DNA of 64,000 nucleotides, from assembly GCA_027886175.1 (NCBI GenBank), contig JAJNNQ010000077.1, forward strand, positions 4,774,001 through 4,838,000, written 5' to 3'. Source of the stretch: Phylloscopus collybita (lineage: Eukaryota; Chordata; Aves; Passeriformes; Phylloscopidae). The position numbers were made by a program, and so were the translations under genes. The notes under the pieces are model-generated. The model was given only the letters and a program-made list of their open reading frames with translations, did not search any database and was not told the DNA's origin. Below are positions 8,737 through 17,053 of this stretch, piece by piece. Numbering within the stretch: the first letter of the stretch is position 1; each line of letters opens with the position of its first letter.

Positions 8737-10334
8737 ATTTTTCCAAATGTGTGCACAATTCCAAAGGCATACCGTGAGTCGGTGTAAATTGTACCTTGAT
8801 CTTGTTCTAACAGGTCTAATCCCCTTTTAAGAGCATAGACCTCACAGCACTGAGCGGACCAGCTTGAGGGCAATTTTTCTTTCTCTAAAACTTTTAAACT
8901 CTGTTTGTTGATACCCTCGACTATTGCATAGCCTGATATCCTCTTTCCTTCCACCATTCTAGATGATCCATCAATGAAAAACACCCTCCCATATGGCAGG
9001 GGTATATCCTCAAGGTCCTCCCTTACTTTTGTTTGCAGGTCCATGACTTCCAAGCAGTTATGTTCCAGAGTGGGTATGGGCTCCCCTGAGAGGAATTGTG
9101 CAGGATTTAAGCTTTTGGATGTGATTAATTCTAGATTTTCAGCATTTGTCAGAATCACTTCATATTTTAGGATCCTTGAGTCTGTTAACCATTGTTGGGC
9201 TTTTTGACTCAACACTGCTCTGAGATCATGGGGGGTGTGTGCAATGATTTTTCCTTGTAGTGTCAGCTTTTGTGCTTCTTCTACAAGGACTGCTGTGGCT
9301 GCCACAGCTTGAAGACAAGCTGGCCATCCTCTTGCGACTGGGTCCAGGAGCTTAGAAAGGTATGCAACAGGCTTTCTGTGTCCCCCCCACTCTTGGGTTA
9401 ACACCCCATAGGCTATTCCTTCTTCTGCATTTATGAATAAGTCAAACCCCTTCTTAAGGTCAGGGAGACTAAGAACTGGGGCTGAGGATAATTTGGCTTT
9501 TAAATTTTCTAACTGTTCTTCATTCTCAACTGTCCATTTTACAGGTTCAGGTTGGACTAGTTTTTCATATAAAAATTTGACACTTTGTGAGTATTTTTCT
9601 ATCCATAATTTACAATAGCCAAATAGTCCCAATTGCTTTCTTACATCTCTTTTTGTGGTTGGAGCCGAGATGGACAGTATACCTGAGATTCTCTCAGGGC
9701 TTAGTTTCTTATACCCTTCCCCAATGAGGTGTCCAAGATATGTTACCTGTAATTCTACAAACTGTAATTTGTTCTTAGATACTTTAAGGCCTTTTTCCCC
9801 TAGGAAATTCAGGAGTTTAATGCTGGCTCCCCTTACTTTATCTTGCTTTTCCCCTGATATTAGGAGGTCATCTACGTACTGTAGGATTTGTACGTTATCT
9901 CCAGGGATGAATTGCTTTAGCAGCTCTTCCAGAGCTTGTCCAAATAGATTTGGGCTCTCAGTAAAGCCTTGGGGAAGGCGGGTCCACCTTAGCTGCTGCT
10001 TTCTCTGACTTTCGGGGCACTCCCACTCAAAGGCAAACCAATTTCGGCTTTCCTTAGCTAAGGGGCAGGCCCAAAAAGCATCTTTCAGGTCTACCACAGT
10101 GAACCAGCTGTGTTCTCTAGGGATTCTGCTTAGAAGGGTGTAGGGGTTTGGTACCACTGGGTACCTTGTAATTGTCCTTTTGTTTACCTCTCTTAAGTCT
10201 TGCACAAACCTAAATTTATTTTCTGTCTTTTTCACTGCCAAAATGGGGGTGTTATGGGGGGACATACAGGGTTCTAATACTCCTTCAGTTAGTAGATGAT
10301 TTATAATTGGTGTCAGCCCTTTTTTACCTTCCAC
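8718..10334 (-). CDS. pol: pol, first part: reverse transcriptase and RNase H start
   Basis: The frame of 538 codons starts after an in-frame TAA (10347-10349) and ends at a TAA (8718-8720) inside RNase H. Reverse transcriptase motifs: VVDLKDAF (D82), LPQGFTESP (120-128) and YVDD (153-156), so the three catalytic aspartates are present. A connection region follows, then RNase H with D455, E498 and D519. The product copies viral RNA into DNA and degrades the RNA strand. The frame is the same as gag and pro, as in gammaretroviruses, where Gag-Pol is made by stop-codon readthrough. Here the upstream TAA would cut that chain before RT, so this copy is probably not expressed as a functional enzyme. 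Confidence 0.92.
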   Translation of the reverse strand: MEGKKGLTPIINHLLTEGVLEPCMSPHNTPILAVKKTENKFRFVQDLREVNKRTITRYPVVPNPYTLLSRIPREHSWFTVVDLKDAFWACPLAKESRNWFAFEWECPESQRKQQLRWTRLPQGFTESPNLFGQALEELLKQFIPGDNVQILQYVDDLLISGEKQDKVRGASIKLLNFLGEKGLKVSKNKLQFVELQVTYLGHLIGEGYKKLSPERISGILSISAPTTKRDVRKQLGLFGYCKLWIEKYSQSVKFLYEKLVQPEPVKWTVENEEQLENLKAKLSSAPVLSLPDLKKGFDLFINAEEGIAYGVLTQEWGGHRKPVAYLSKLLDPVARGWPACLQAVAATAVLVEEAQKLTLQGKIIAHTPHDLRAVLSQKAQQWLTDSRILKYEVILTNAENLELITSKSLNPAQFLSGEPIPTLEHNCLEVMDLQTKVREDLEDIPLPYGRVFFIDGSSRMVEGKRISGYAIVEGINKQSLKVLEKEKLPSSWSAQCCEVYALKRGLDLLEQDQGTIYTDSRYAFGIVHTFGKIWEEAT

Positions 10335-10346
10335 AGAAATAGGATA

Positions 10347-10850
10347 TTATTTCACTCTTATAGGGGGTATCCCTTCCTTCACCTCTACTCTAATAGGTGG
10401 GATGTTTAAGTATCCATACTTCCCCTCTTCAGCCCATACCTCTGGATTGATTTCATTCAAGTCTCCAACAGTCATTTTCATCATCTGGACCACCATTTTA
10501 CCCTCTTTAGGAAGAATCCCTACCCCCAACTGAACTTGTAAGTCCCTTCCGAGTAAATTACTGTCTAACTTAGGCAAGTATATGAGATTAGTAACACATT
10601 TTCTTGAATTTCCTTTGATCTCTACATTTTCTATGACAGAAGCTTGGAAGGGTTTCCCTTCTGCTCCTAAAATATCACATGTCAGTTTCCCAACTGTAGT
10701 CCCAATTGGAAGCTGATTAATGCTGGATTTGTCCGCACCGGTGTCCACAAGAAACTCAAATTCCTCATGATGGGGACCTACTTCAAACTTTACCATGGGC
10801 TCTTCTTGGTGTTTCATTGGGTCCCCTAATACATAGAGCCCATGACACCC
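10347..10850 (-). CDS. pro: pro: retroviral aspartic protease domain
   Basis: The frame opens directly after the gag UAG (10851-10853) without a gap and is the same frame as gag. The active-site triad DTG lies in FLVDTGADKSS, about 36 codons after the UAG. Length (about 165 codons) fits a gammaretroviral protease plus linker. It would mature Gag and Pol inside the virion. A TAA at 10347-10349 ends the frame in what should be the protease-RT linker; the RT frame resumes in phase right after it. The protease itself looks unbroken. Confidence 0.88.
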   Translation of the reverse strand, partial: GCHGLYVLGDPMKHQEEPMVKFEVGPHHEEFEFLVDTGADKSSINQLPIGTTVGKLTCDILGAEGKPFQASVIENVEIKGNSRKCVTNLIYLPKLDSNLLGRDLQVQLGVGILPKEGKMVVQMMKMTVGDLNEINPEVWAEEGKYGYLNIPPIRVEVKEGIPPIRVK

Positions 10851-10853
10851 CTA
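10851..10853 (-). other. Gag UAG codon in frame with pro-pol (candidate readthrough stop)
   Basis: CTA on the plus strand is TAG on the minus strand. Gag and pro are in the same frame with no other stop until 10347, and TAG is followed by GGGTGTC. Gammaretroviruses make Gag-Pol by suppressing a UAG at this position. I cannot check for the downstream pseudoknot by eye. Confidence 0.75.
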
Positions 10854-12608
10854 ATCTTCATTACCCTCCCCCTTTAACAACTTCTCCAATGCCTCTTGCT
10901 CCTTCATAATAGCGTTGTCAAAGAATACTTTTTTGCAATATCTCCTTATGTGGCCCACTTCACCACAATAGTGGCATATTCGGGTTTCCCCTGGCCTCGG
11001 AGGGGTACCCCAAGGCGACAGAAGTTTTCCTCTGCCTCCCCCTGATGGAGGCTTTGCATTTCCCCTCCCTTGTGAGTCTCTATTATCCCTTACACTTTCT
11101 TTGGCCACAGCTACCATAATCCTAGCCTTTGTCTTTGCTTTCTCATCTTCTCTCCTCAGATAAACCTTTAAAGCTTCTCTTAACAAGTCATTTATTACCT
11201 TTTCCTGCCAGTCTTCCACCTTTTCTAGTTTCCTCCTTATATCTGGCCAGGATTTGGTAACAAACTGTAATTTTAAAAGCACTTGTCCCTCTGGGCTATC
11301 TGGATCTAAGGTAGAATACTGCTGGAAGTTCTTCCTCAGTCTGTTTAACCAGGCTGCTGGGGTCTCATCTTTTTCCTGGGCTCCATCAAAGGCCAGTTTT
11401 GTGTTACTACTCCGGGGGACTGATTCCTTGATGCCTTTTATCATCAAGTTTCTGTAATCTTCCATATTTCGTCTACCTTCCTCCCTGTTTGGGTTCCACC
11501 CGGGATCAGCCACTGGCAACTTCTGGTCTCCTGGGAGTCCCATCCGATTTTCCCTTTCCCAAGCCCGTATGCCAGCCATTCTAATCAGTCTAAATTCTTC
11601 TGGATTAAACAGTATGTTTAGTATGGAGTTTAACTCACTCCACATATAAATGTTTGGGCCCAGGAACTGATCTATTTGCTTAGCAATCCCCACAGGGTCT
11701 TCAACCAGATTCCCCAACTCTTTCTTAAAGCCCCTAACTTCTGAAGCTGTCAGAGGTGCATTTACAAACCCTACCCCCCCAGCTGCCCCACCCATCGGGA
11801 CTTCCCTTAGGGGGAAGAGCTTTGTTTTTGACCTAGTGCTACAGTAGGGTCCTTTTGGGGTTTCCACAAAATCAGTAGTATTGGCTGGCAAGTCCAGCTC
11901 CCAGTTGTTTGGGGGTGCAGGGACAGTAGATGGTGAGGGGGAGTGGCCTCGGCCAGTGCTAGGAGAGGTCGAGGATAGAGTTGAAGAATAGAAGGGGTTA
12001 GTACTCGGGATAGTCGGGTTAGACTGAGGTGGTAGAGAGGGTGGAGCTGTAGGGGGTAATCCTGTTGGGGAGCAAGCTGAAGAAGGAATAGGGATCATGG
12101 TTTGGAGAGATGGGGAGGGGTTCGCAGGTAAAGCTGGAGGGTTAGCAGGGACAGTTTGGGGTATCCCAGGGTAAACAGGAGGAGGGGGCAAATAATCAAG
12201 AGGGTCCCAATGGTGACTGCTTTCCTCCTTTTTCTCTTTTTCATTTTTCCTCTTTCCCTCTTGTAGCTTACAAATCTTAACTGTTTCACTTTTAGTTCTG
12301 TGTCTCTGCCAGCAGGCAGCATAAAGGATCTGCTCAGTATCTGAGTCCCCTCGGGATTTCAGAGACTGGTTTAATTGCGAGCACATCCAGGGGTCCTTAG
12401 TTCCACACCACGGCCATTTTCCAGGTAAATTTAAAGTGGGCCAAACCTCAATACAATAATGAATCATTTTAACCTTGCTCAAATTTTTTGTGGCCTCATC
12501 AGTATCCCATAGCTCCAACATTTGTCCTAATGGACTATCTGGGGGAATGTTCTTTATCTTCCCCTTTTCCTCCTCAGGTGGTTTTTGCTTACTTATGTAT
12601 CCTCCCAT
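10851..12608 (-). CDS. gag: gag: matrix, proline-rich region, capsid, nucleocapsid
   Basis: ATG at 12606-12608 is chosen because Met-Gly-Gly follows, a myristoylation-type N-terminus usual for Gag; the frame is open slightly further upstream without ATG. The product is 585 aa. The matrix-like region holds EVWPTLNLPG. A proline-rich region (about 140-245) contains PPVY (143-146), a PPxY late domain that recruits the budding machinery. Capsid follows, with DETPAAWLNRLR (from about 414) in the major-homology-like part, then a charged segment. One CX2CX4HX4C zinc knuckle (545-558) binds viral RNA. The frame is uninterrupted, unlike pol. Gag would assemble at the plasma membrane. Confidence 0.93.
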   Translation of the reverse strand: MGGYISKQKPPEEEKGKIKNIPPDSPLGQMLELWDTDEATKNLSKVKMIHYCIEVWPTLNLPGKWPWCGTKDPWMCSQLNQSLKSRGDSDTEQILYAACWQRHRTKSETVKICKLQEGKRKNEKEKKEESSHHWDPLDYLPPPPVYPGIPQTVPANPPALPANPSPSLQTMIPIPSSACSPTGLPPTAPPSLPPQSNPTIPSTNPFYSSTLSSTSPSTGRGHSPSPSTVPAPPNNWELDLPANTTDFVETPKGPYCSTRSKTKLFPLREVPMGGAAGGVGFVNAPLTASEVRGFKKELGNLVEDPVGIAKQIDQFLGPNIYMWSELNSILNILFNPEEFRLIRMAGIRAWERENRMGLPGDQKLPVADPGWNPNREEGRRNMEDYRNLMIKGIKESVPRSSNTKLAFDGAQEKDETPAAWLNRLRKNFQQYSTLDPDSPEGQVLLKLQFVTKSWPDIRRKLEKVEDWQEKVINDLLREALKVYLRREDEKAKTKARIMVAVAKESVRDNRDSQGRGNAKPPSGGGRGKLLSPWGTPPRPGETRICHYCGEVGHIRRYCKKVFFDNAIMKEQEALEKLLKGEGNED

Positions 12609-13840
12609 TCTCACTAGGTAATCTTCACTCACTCCACGAACACCTGTCAGTGGCCCCAGTGGCACCACTCCTGACAGTGCTCAGAGTGCCCTGTCGGTAG
12701 CCTGATATCCCGCCCTTAGAGATTCAGCCACTACCCCAGCAAGCACCCCTTTCTCACTCACTCCACGAACACCCGTTAGTGGCCCCAGTTACCCGCCCTC
12801 AGGGTCTGGCCACTCCTGCCAGTGCTCAGAGTGCCCTGTCGGTAGTCTGATATCCCGCCCTTAGAGATTCAGTCACTATCCCAGCCAGCACCCCTCTTCC
12901 TCTCCTGTACCTCTATCGAGTTTCCATAAGTGGCCGGTCAACCTGGGCCCAGAGTTCCAGTCACCACCTACAGCCAGGACTCGGACATACAGTGTGCGAC
13001 TCACTCACTCTCCCTATCGTTAAATCCCTCGCACCTTGGGACTTCCCTAACTTTCATTCATCCTACACCCAGGCGGTATACTCAAAAGACCCCCGGCCCT
13101 GTAGGCTCTCCGCACCTGGAACGCATACCTCTCACTTCTAGGTACCCCCAACCAGTGCGCCCACTCCTGTACCCCGGTAGTTACCCCAGCCAGTGTCCCA
13201 AGCCAGTAGTGGTTGCAGTTACCCGCCCTCAGGGTCTGACCACCACTGCTGCTGGACACCCCAGGCCGTAACTCGGCCAGTACCCTCTCTCACTCCCCAC
13301 ACCCTGTCAGCTACCCCAGCCAGTATCCCAACCCGTGGATACCCCGGGCCGTAACCTCAGCCAGTGTGGTGCGTGCTACACACACGGCTCCAGGCTTTCC
13401 GCACGCTTGGATCAGCCTGAGCAGCCTGCCTCCGTAGATTCTAGAATGGAGGCGGGCCTATCCTACAATCACACACCCTGTGACGTGCCACTCACCCTCT
13501 AAATTACCTCCGCACGCCCGGAGGGGGGCCGCTATGCCCCTGGAGACGCCTCTTTCACACCGTTCTCCTTTTCGCTTCCTTCCGTTTCCGGCCAGTTCCC
13601 TCGCGGGAGACTGAAAACGCGGTACTGGGAGGCCCACACTCGCTTCAAAGATCCGAGCTGCTGGTCTTTGTCTCACTCACACACCACTCGCTCGTCTCCA
13701 CTCCCGCCACCGGCTATACTTTACCGGTGCTCCTCCGTGCTGTCCAATCCCAGGCTGTCTTCCTTGGTCCGGTGTGACCAGCTGTCCTGGAGATCCAAAG
13801 GGCGGTCGGCCGTCCCGTCCTCGGTCCTCTTCAGGCGTGG
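12609..13840 (-). other. Proviral 5' leader
   Basis: Over 1.2 kb lies between the primer binding site and the gag ATG, long for a gammaretrovirus. It should hold packaging signal and splice donor, but I cannot place either with confidence. It is built of reused words: GTTACCCGCCCTCAGGGTCTG occurs at about 12788 and 13217, and variants of CCCCAGCCAGT(A/G)TCCCAA recur. Confidence 0.7.
12627..12900. repeat. Tandem repeat (two units, ~129-145 bp) in the leader
   Basis: ACTCCACGAACACC starts at 12631 and 12760. AGAGTGCCCTGTCGGTAG starts at 12683 and 12828. The spacing changes from 129 to 145 because the second unit carries an insert near 12790. The left edge of the first unit reaches past the gag start region. 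Confidence 0.85.
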
Positions 13841-13843
13841 TCA

Positions 13844-13861
13844 CGTCCCGGCGGGCCCCCA
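13844..13861 (-). other. Primer binding site, tRNA-Pro-like
   Basis: On the minus strand, three bases after the LTR end (CA then AAT), the sequence is TGGGGGCCCGCCGGGAC. The usual proline-tRNA primer site starts TGGGGGCTCGTCCGGGA, so this differs by about one substitution and one missing base. It supports the class I ERV assignment. Confidence 0.8.
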
Positions 13862-13864
13862 ATT

Positions 13865-14595
13865 TGTTATAAATTGGCCAGGAGACCAGCTCCTATGAAA
13901 AGCCTTTATTAGGAATCAGCTCTGGGTAGGGGGCCCGAGGGGCTGCGCACGCCGCCGCTGCTCCCAGTAGACACCACGGAGGAGGAGGTGCAGTCGAATC
14001 TGCTGCTGCTGGTGCTGCTGCAGAGTAGGGATTCCTTCCTCACGGGGGTTCCCATAGAATCCCTTTGGCTCGTGTGGTCCAGGGGGGTCACCTCTCTCCA
14101 GTTCCTTTTAGGTCATGGCGAGAAAGTAACAAAAAATACCTGCTACCTGCAGGTAGCTGGACATGTGCCTCGCACAGCTTTGTCCTTCTTAGGTCCAGTT
14201 TCTGTGTCGGCTCGCTGTCCCAGGGGCTTTTCTAGCTCTAACTGGACTCCCGGCCGCAGCCAGGCACCATGGGAGCTTCCTCATCTCCATACTGGGCGGT
14301 GTCCCCAGCTCGACTGCAGGCGGCAGGAAGCAGCAGGGAGCAGCAGGGGGTAGCAGGAAGTGGCAGGGGGGAACGACAAGGCGGCGGCGGCGGGCTTTTA
14401 CCCGGTGGAGAGGGGAAAACCCAGAATTTAGGGAGAAAGGGTACAGAACTTGGACATAACAAGCAGAAATTCAGGGTACAGATTCAACATGAACAGTTTA
14501 AAACAGGCAAGTAACAGTGCAACTTTAATTTTACAGAAAAGCAGTGTAACAGTACAACTTAGGAGTGCATAACCTGGGGCTATCAATTTCTTTCA
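13865..14595 (-). repeat. 5' LTR of the provirus
   Basis: This LTR is 731 bp and is the direct repeat of 5110-5816, TG...CA on the minus strand. AATAAA (minus) is at 13905-13910. A purine-rich GGCAGGAAGCAGCAGG stretch around 14325-14370 is longer than its counterpart. The bases just outside (CCTCAC) begin a minisatellite. Confidence 0.93.
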
Positions 14596-14755
14596 CCTCA
14601 CATCCCCTCACTGTCCCTCACATCCCCTCACAGACCCTCACGGCCCCTCACATCCCCTCACATCCCCTCACAGCCCCTCACATCTCCTCACAGCCCCTCA
14701 CAGCCCCTCATGGCCCCTCATGGCCTCTCACAGCCCCTCACGGCCCCTCACTGCC
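14596..14755. repeat. Minisatellite of ~10 bp CCCCTCACAG/T units
   Basis: At least 14 copies of CCCCTCACAN with variants run directly from the LTR border. The array ends in CTCACTGCCCCAGG. Confidence 0.9.
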
Positions 14756-17053
14756 CCAGGCATGGGACTTCTCCCAAAGGAGAAGGGGTCAGACTTTTTT
14801 TGTTCTCCTTTCATTCCGGTCCCTTCACGGCCCTGAGTAAAGAAAGGCTGAAATGGAGCCTTTCCCCAGCGTTTCCCTCGGGGTTAATTGCGGCTGAAGC
14901 TCCCTGCTGGCGCTGGCCCGAGCACCACCATCCCTGCAGCCCCGCAGCCTTTGCTGTCCCCCCGTGCCCGTTCGCTGTCCCCGAGTCCCGCCCGGCTCTG
15001 GCAGCAGCAGCAGCCGCAGCGCAGCAGCGCCGGCCCGGCCCAGCCGGGGCTCCCGGGCAGGAGCAGCAGCAGCAGCAGCGCCGGCCCCTTCCCGCCTGCT
15101 CCTGCCTCGGCTTCCAAGGGGCTTTTCCAGCTGAATCCTGGAGTTGAGCAACAATCACCCACAAACAGCCCTGATTCCTCAGGGCCCGGCTCTGCTGCCC
15201 TGACCCAGCCTCCAGAGAAAGCAAGGGTCGGGTTCCAGCGCTGTTTTACTCACCCTGAGGTGACAGCAGGAGGCTGCTGCTGCCTTTGCCTTGGCAATTG
15301 TAGATCCTGGCTGCTCTTGCCCCTCTTCTGCTTGCCACTTGAATTTTACCTGTAAAACTGCAATTGCCTTTTTTGATCAGTGCCACCCAGAGCACTTTTG
15401 TGATGGGAAACTCTGGCATCATGAGTAGCAGATCTCCAAATGTTCACAAGCCCCTGAGCACAAAGTTGAGGAGAATTAAAGCCACACAGGCCACATTTGC
15501 AGCACTCAAACACAGCCTCATTTCTGCTGCTGCTGAAATAGAATCCACTGACAGAGGCCATCACAGAAATTGCCTCTGCAGTATCAAATAAAATGAAAAA
15601 ATCCACCAGGAGAAAGAGAAACCAGAACTTCTTGACTCGCTTCACTGCTTTCTCTGAGCAGCAGCAGAAAGTGGAGATGCCCAGAGGTATTTCCAGCTGC
15701 TGCTGATCCCAGCTGGAGCCCAGCCTGCTGTCCGGTCCCAGCAGAACCTGAGCCCAGCCCGGGGAGCTCCCGCAGTGTCGGGAGCTCAGCACAGGCGGGG
15801 CCAGCCCCAGAGCCCCGGGCACGGCCGCTGATTGCAGGGCAGCAGCACAGGCGGAATGTCCTGCAGCCCAAACCTCCTGCTCCTGCCACACAGCGCCCAT
15901 CCTTCTGCCCCTCCTCCTCCTCCTCTCCCAGCACGGCACAAATTCCAGCTCAGAGGAGGCTTCCCCAGAGGGAGCTCAGGCTCCTGCTTCAACCTGAGTG
16001 TCCCTGCAGAGGAACAGGGCATCTTTCAGGCAGTTCCACAAGCTCAGACTTCTCATTTCATGAGGCATCTGAGATGATAATGACCTTTTTCAGAAACACA
16101 ACAGCAGAGGGAATGGATTAGAAATTATTAGAAAAAATGACCCTTCTTACAGATAGCATTCACCAAGTCATTCCCTGCATTTCTCCTTTTCAGATTCTTT
16201 CAGTCATCTCCTCGGAGAGGTTCAGCTTGTTCTGGTGCTTATCATGAACTGATTGTACTCTTGTTTTATATCAATGCAGGCAATGTAGAATCATCAAAAG
16301 TGAACTCAGAAACAAACTCCCTCTGTCAGCCCATTTTCATGTTCTAGATCACTTTCAAGATGTCCATGGGGATGTTGGAATGATTATCACACAACTCTCC
16401 ACTTTTGGCTGCAGGCTCTGGAGATTCTTTCTCTGCATTCAGCCAGGCTTGTATTCCTTAACAATTCCTGGTAACGTGTCACGTTTCCTTAGGGTAGAAC
16501 CAAAATATTGAAAACCTTAGCAAGGCACAACTCCCCAGCCCACAAGGAAAAGAAAGAACAAGTTGTCAAGTTCTCCAAACATTTGTCCTCCTTTGCTGCA
16601 AGACTCCTGCTGCACACAGAGTGTGGAAAGCCAAGAGAAGCTGCACTCGGTGGCACATCTTGTGACAGAAGCTGCACCTTGTTCTCCAGGAAAGGTTCTT
16701 GAAAAGAGCAGACAGGACTGTGGAGAAGATCCCTGGAAAACCGGAACAGCTTTCCAGAAGTGAAATGAAAATGGAAGGAAACAATCCAAGATTTTTTCCT
16801 TTATTTATTTCTATGCTCCCCTTTTCCATGTTGTACTACTTCTCCATCCCACTAATTCCAAATGGATCTCATCTCTAAGATAGATGACATGGCAAGTTTT
16901 AGACACTCAAAAATAACCTGAGCTACACAGAGTTTGACTTTCCTTGTTTTTCTTGCAAAGCAAAGCTGGAGACACAAGTGCAGTGCTTGGGCCAGGTACA
17001 AATTGTGCATTCAGGGAATGTGCTGTGACAGTGACTGAGCCTCAGCAGGGACA
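14756..17053. other. Intergenic sequence, GC-rich at 14880-15250
   Basis: No convincing gene is seen. A GC-rich, CpG-containing part with CAG/GCA runs (about 15000-15080) could be a promoter or old exon. The rest (15250-17050) is of ordinary composition with short frames only and no recognised motifs. It ends next to the kinase copy B start region. Confidence 0.4.

Larger units (their letters stand above)
5110..14595 (-). mobile_element. Endogenous gammaretrovirus-like provirus (class I ERV), near full length
   Basis: Two direct LTRs (5110-5816 and 13865-14595), both TG...CA on the minus strand, enclose primer binding site, leader, gag, pro, pol, env and polypurine tract in retroviral order. 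Assignment to the gammaretrovirus-like group rests on several signs: a tRNA-Pro-like primer site, a single CCHC finger in the nucleocapsid, a PPxY motif in a proline-rich region after matrix, gag and pro in the same frame separated by one UAG, and a GPF-type segment at the end of integrase. Lesions seen: a stop between pro and RT (10347-10349), a frameshift inside RNase H near 8720-8740, and a very short env. No target-site duplication is visible. It is not expected to be replication competent. Confidence 0.95.

Noticed and set aside
5110..14595. An infectious or complete provirus
   Set aside because: Stop before RT, frameshift in RNase H and a much reduced env exclude a complete virus in this copy.
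14710..15355. Possible protein-coding first exon or CpG-island promoter
   Set aside because: GC-rich with CAG runs, but no consistent frame, no partner exons and no conserved motif. Left as unassigned.
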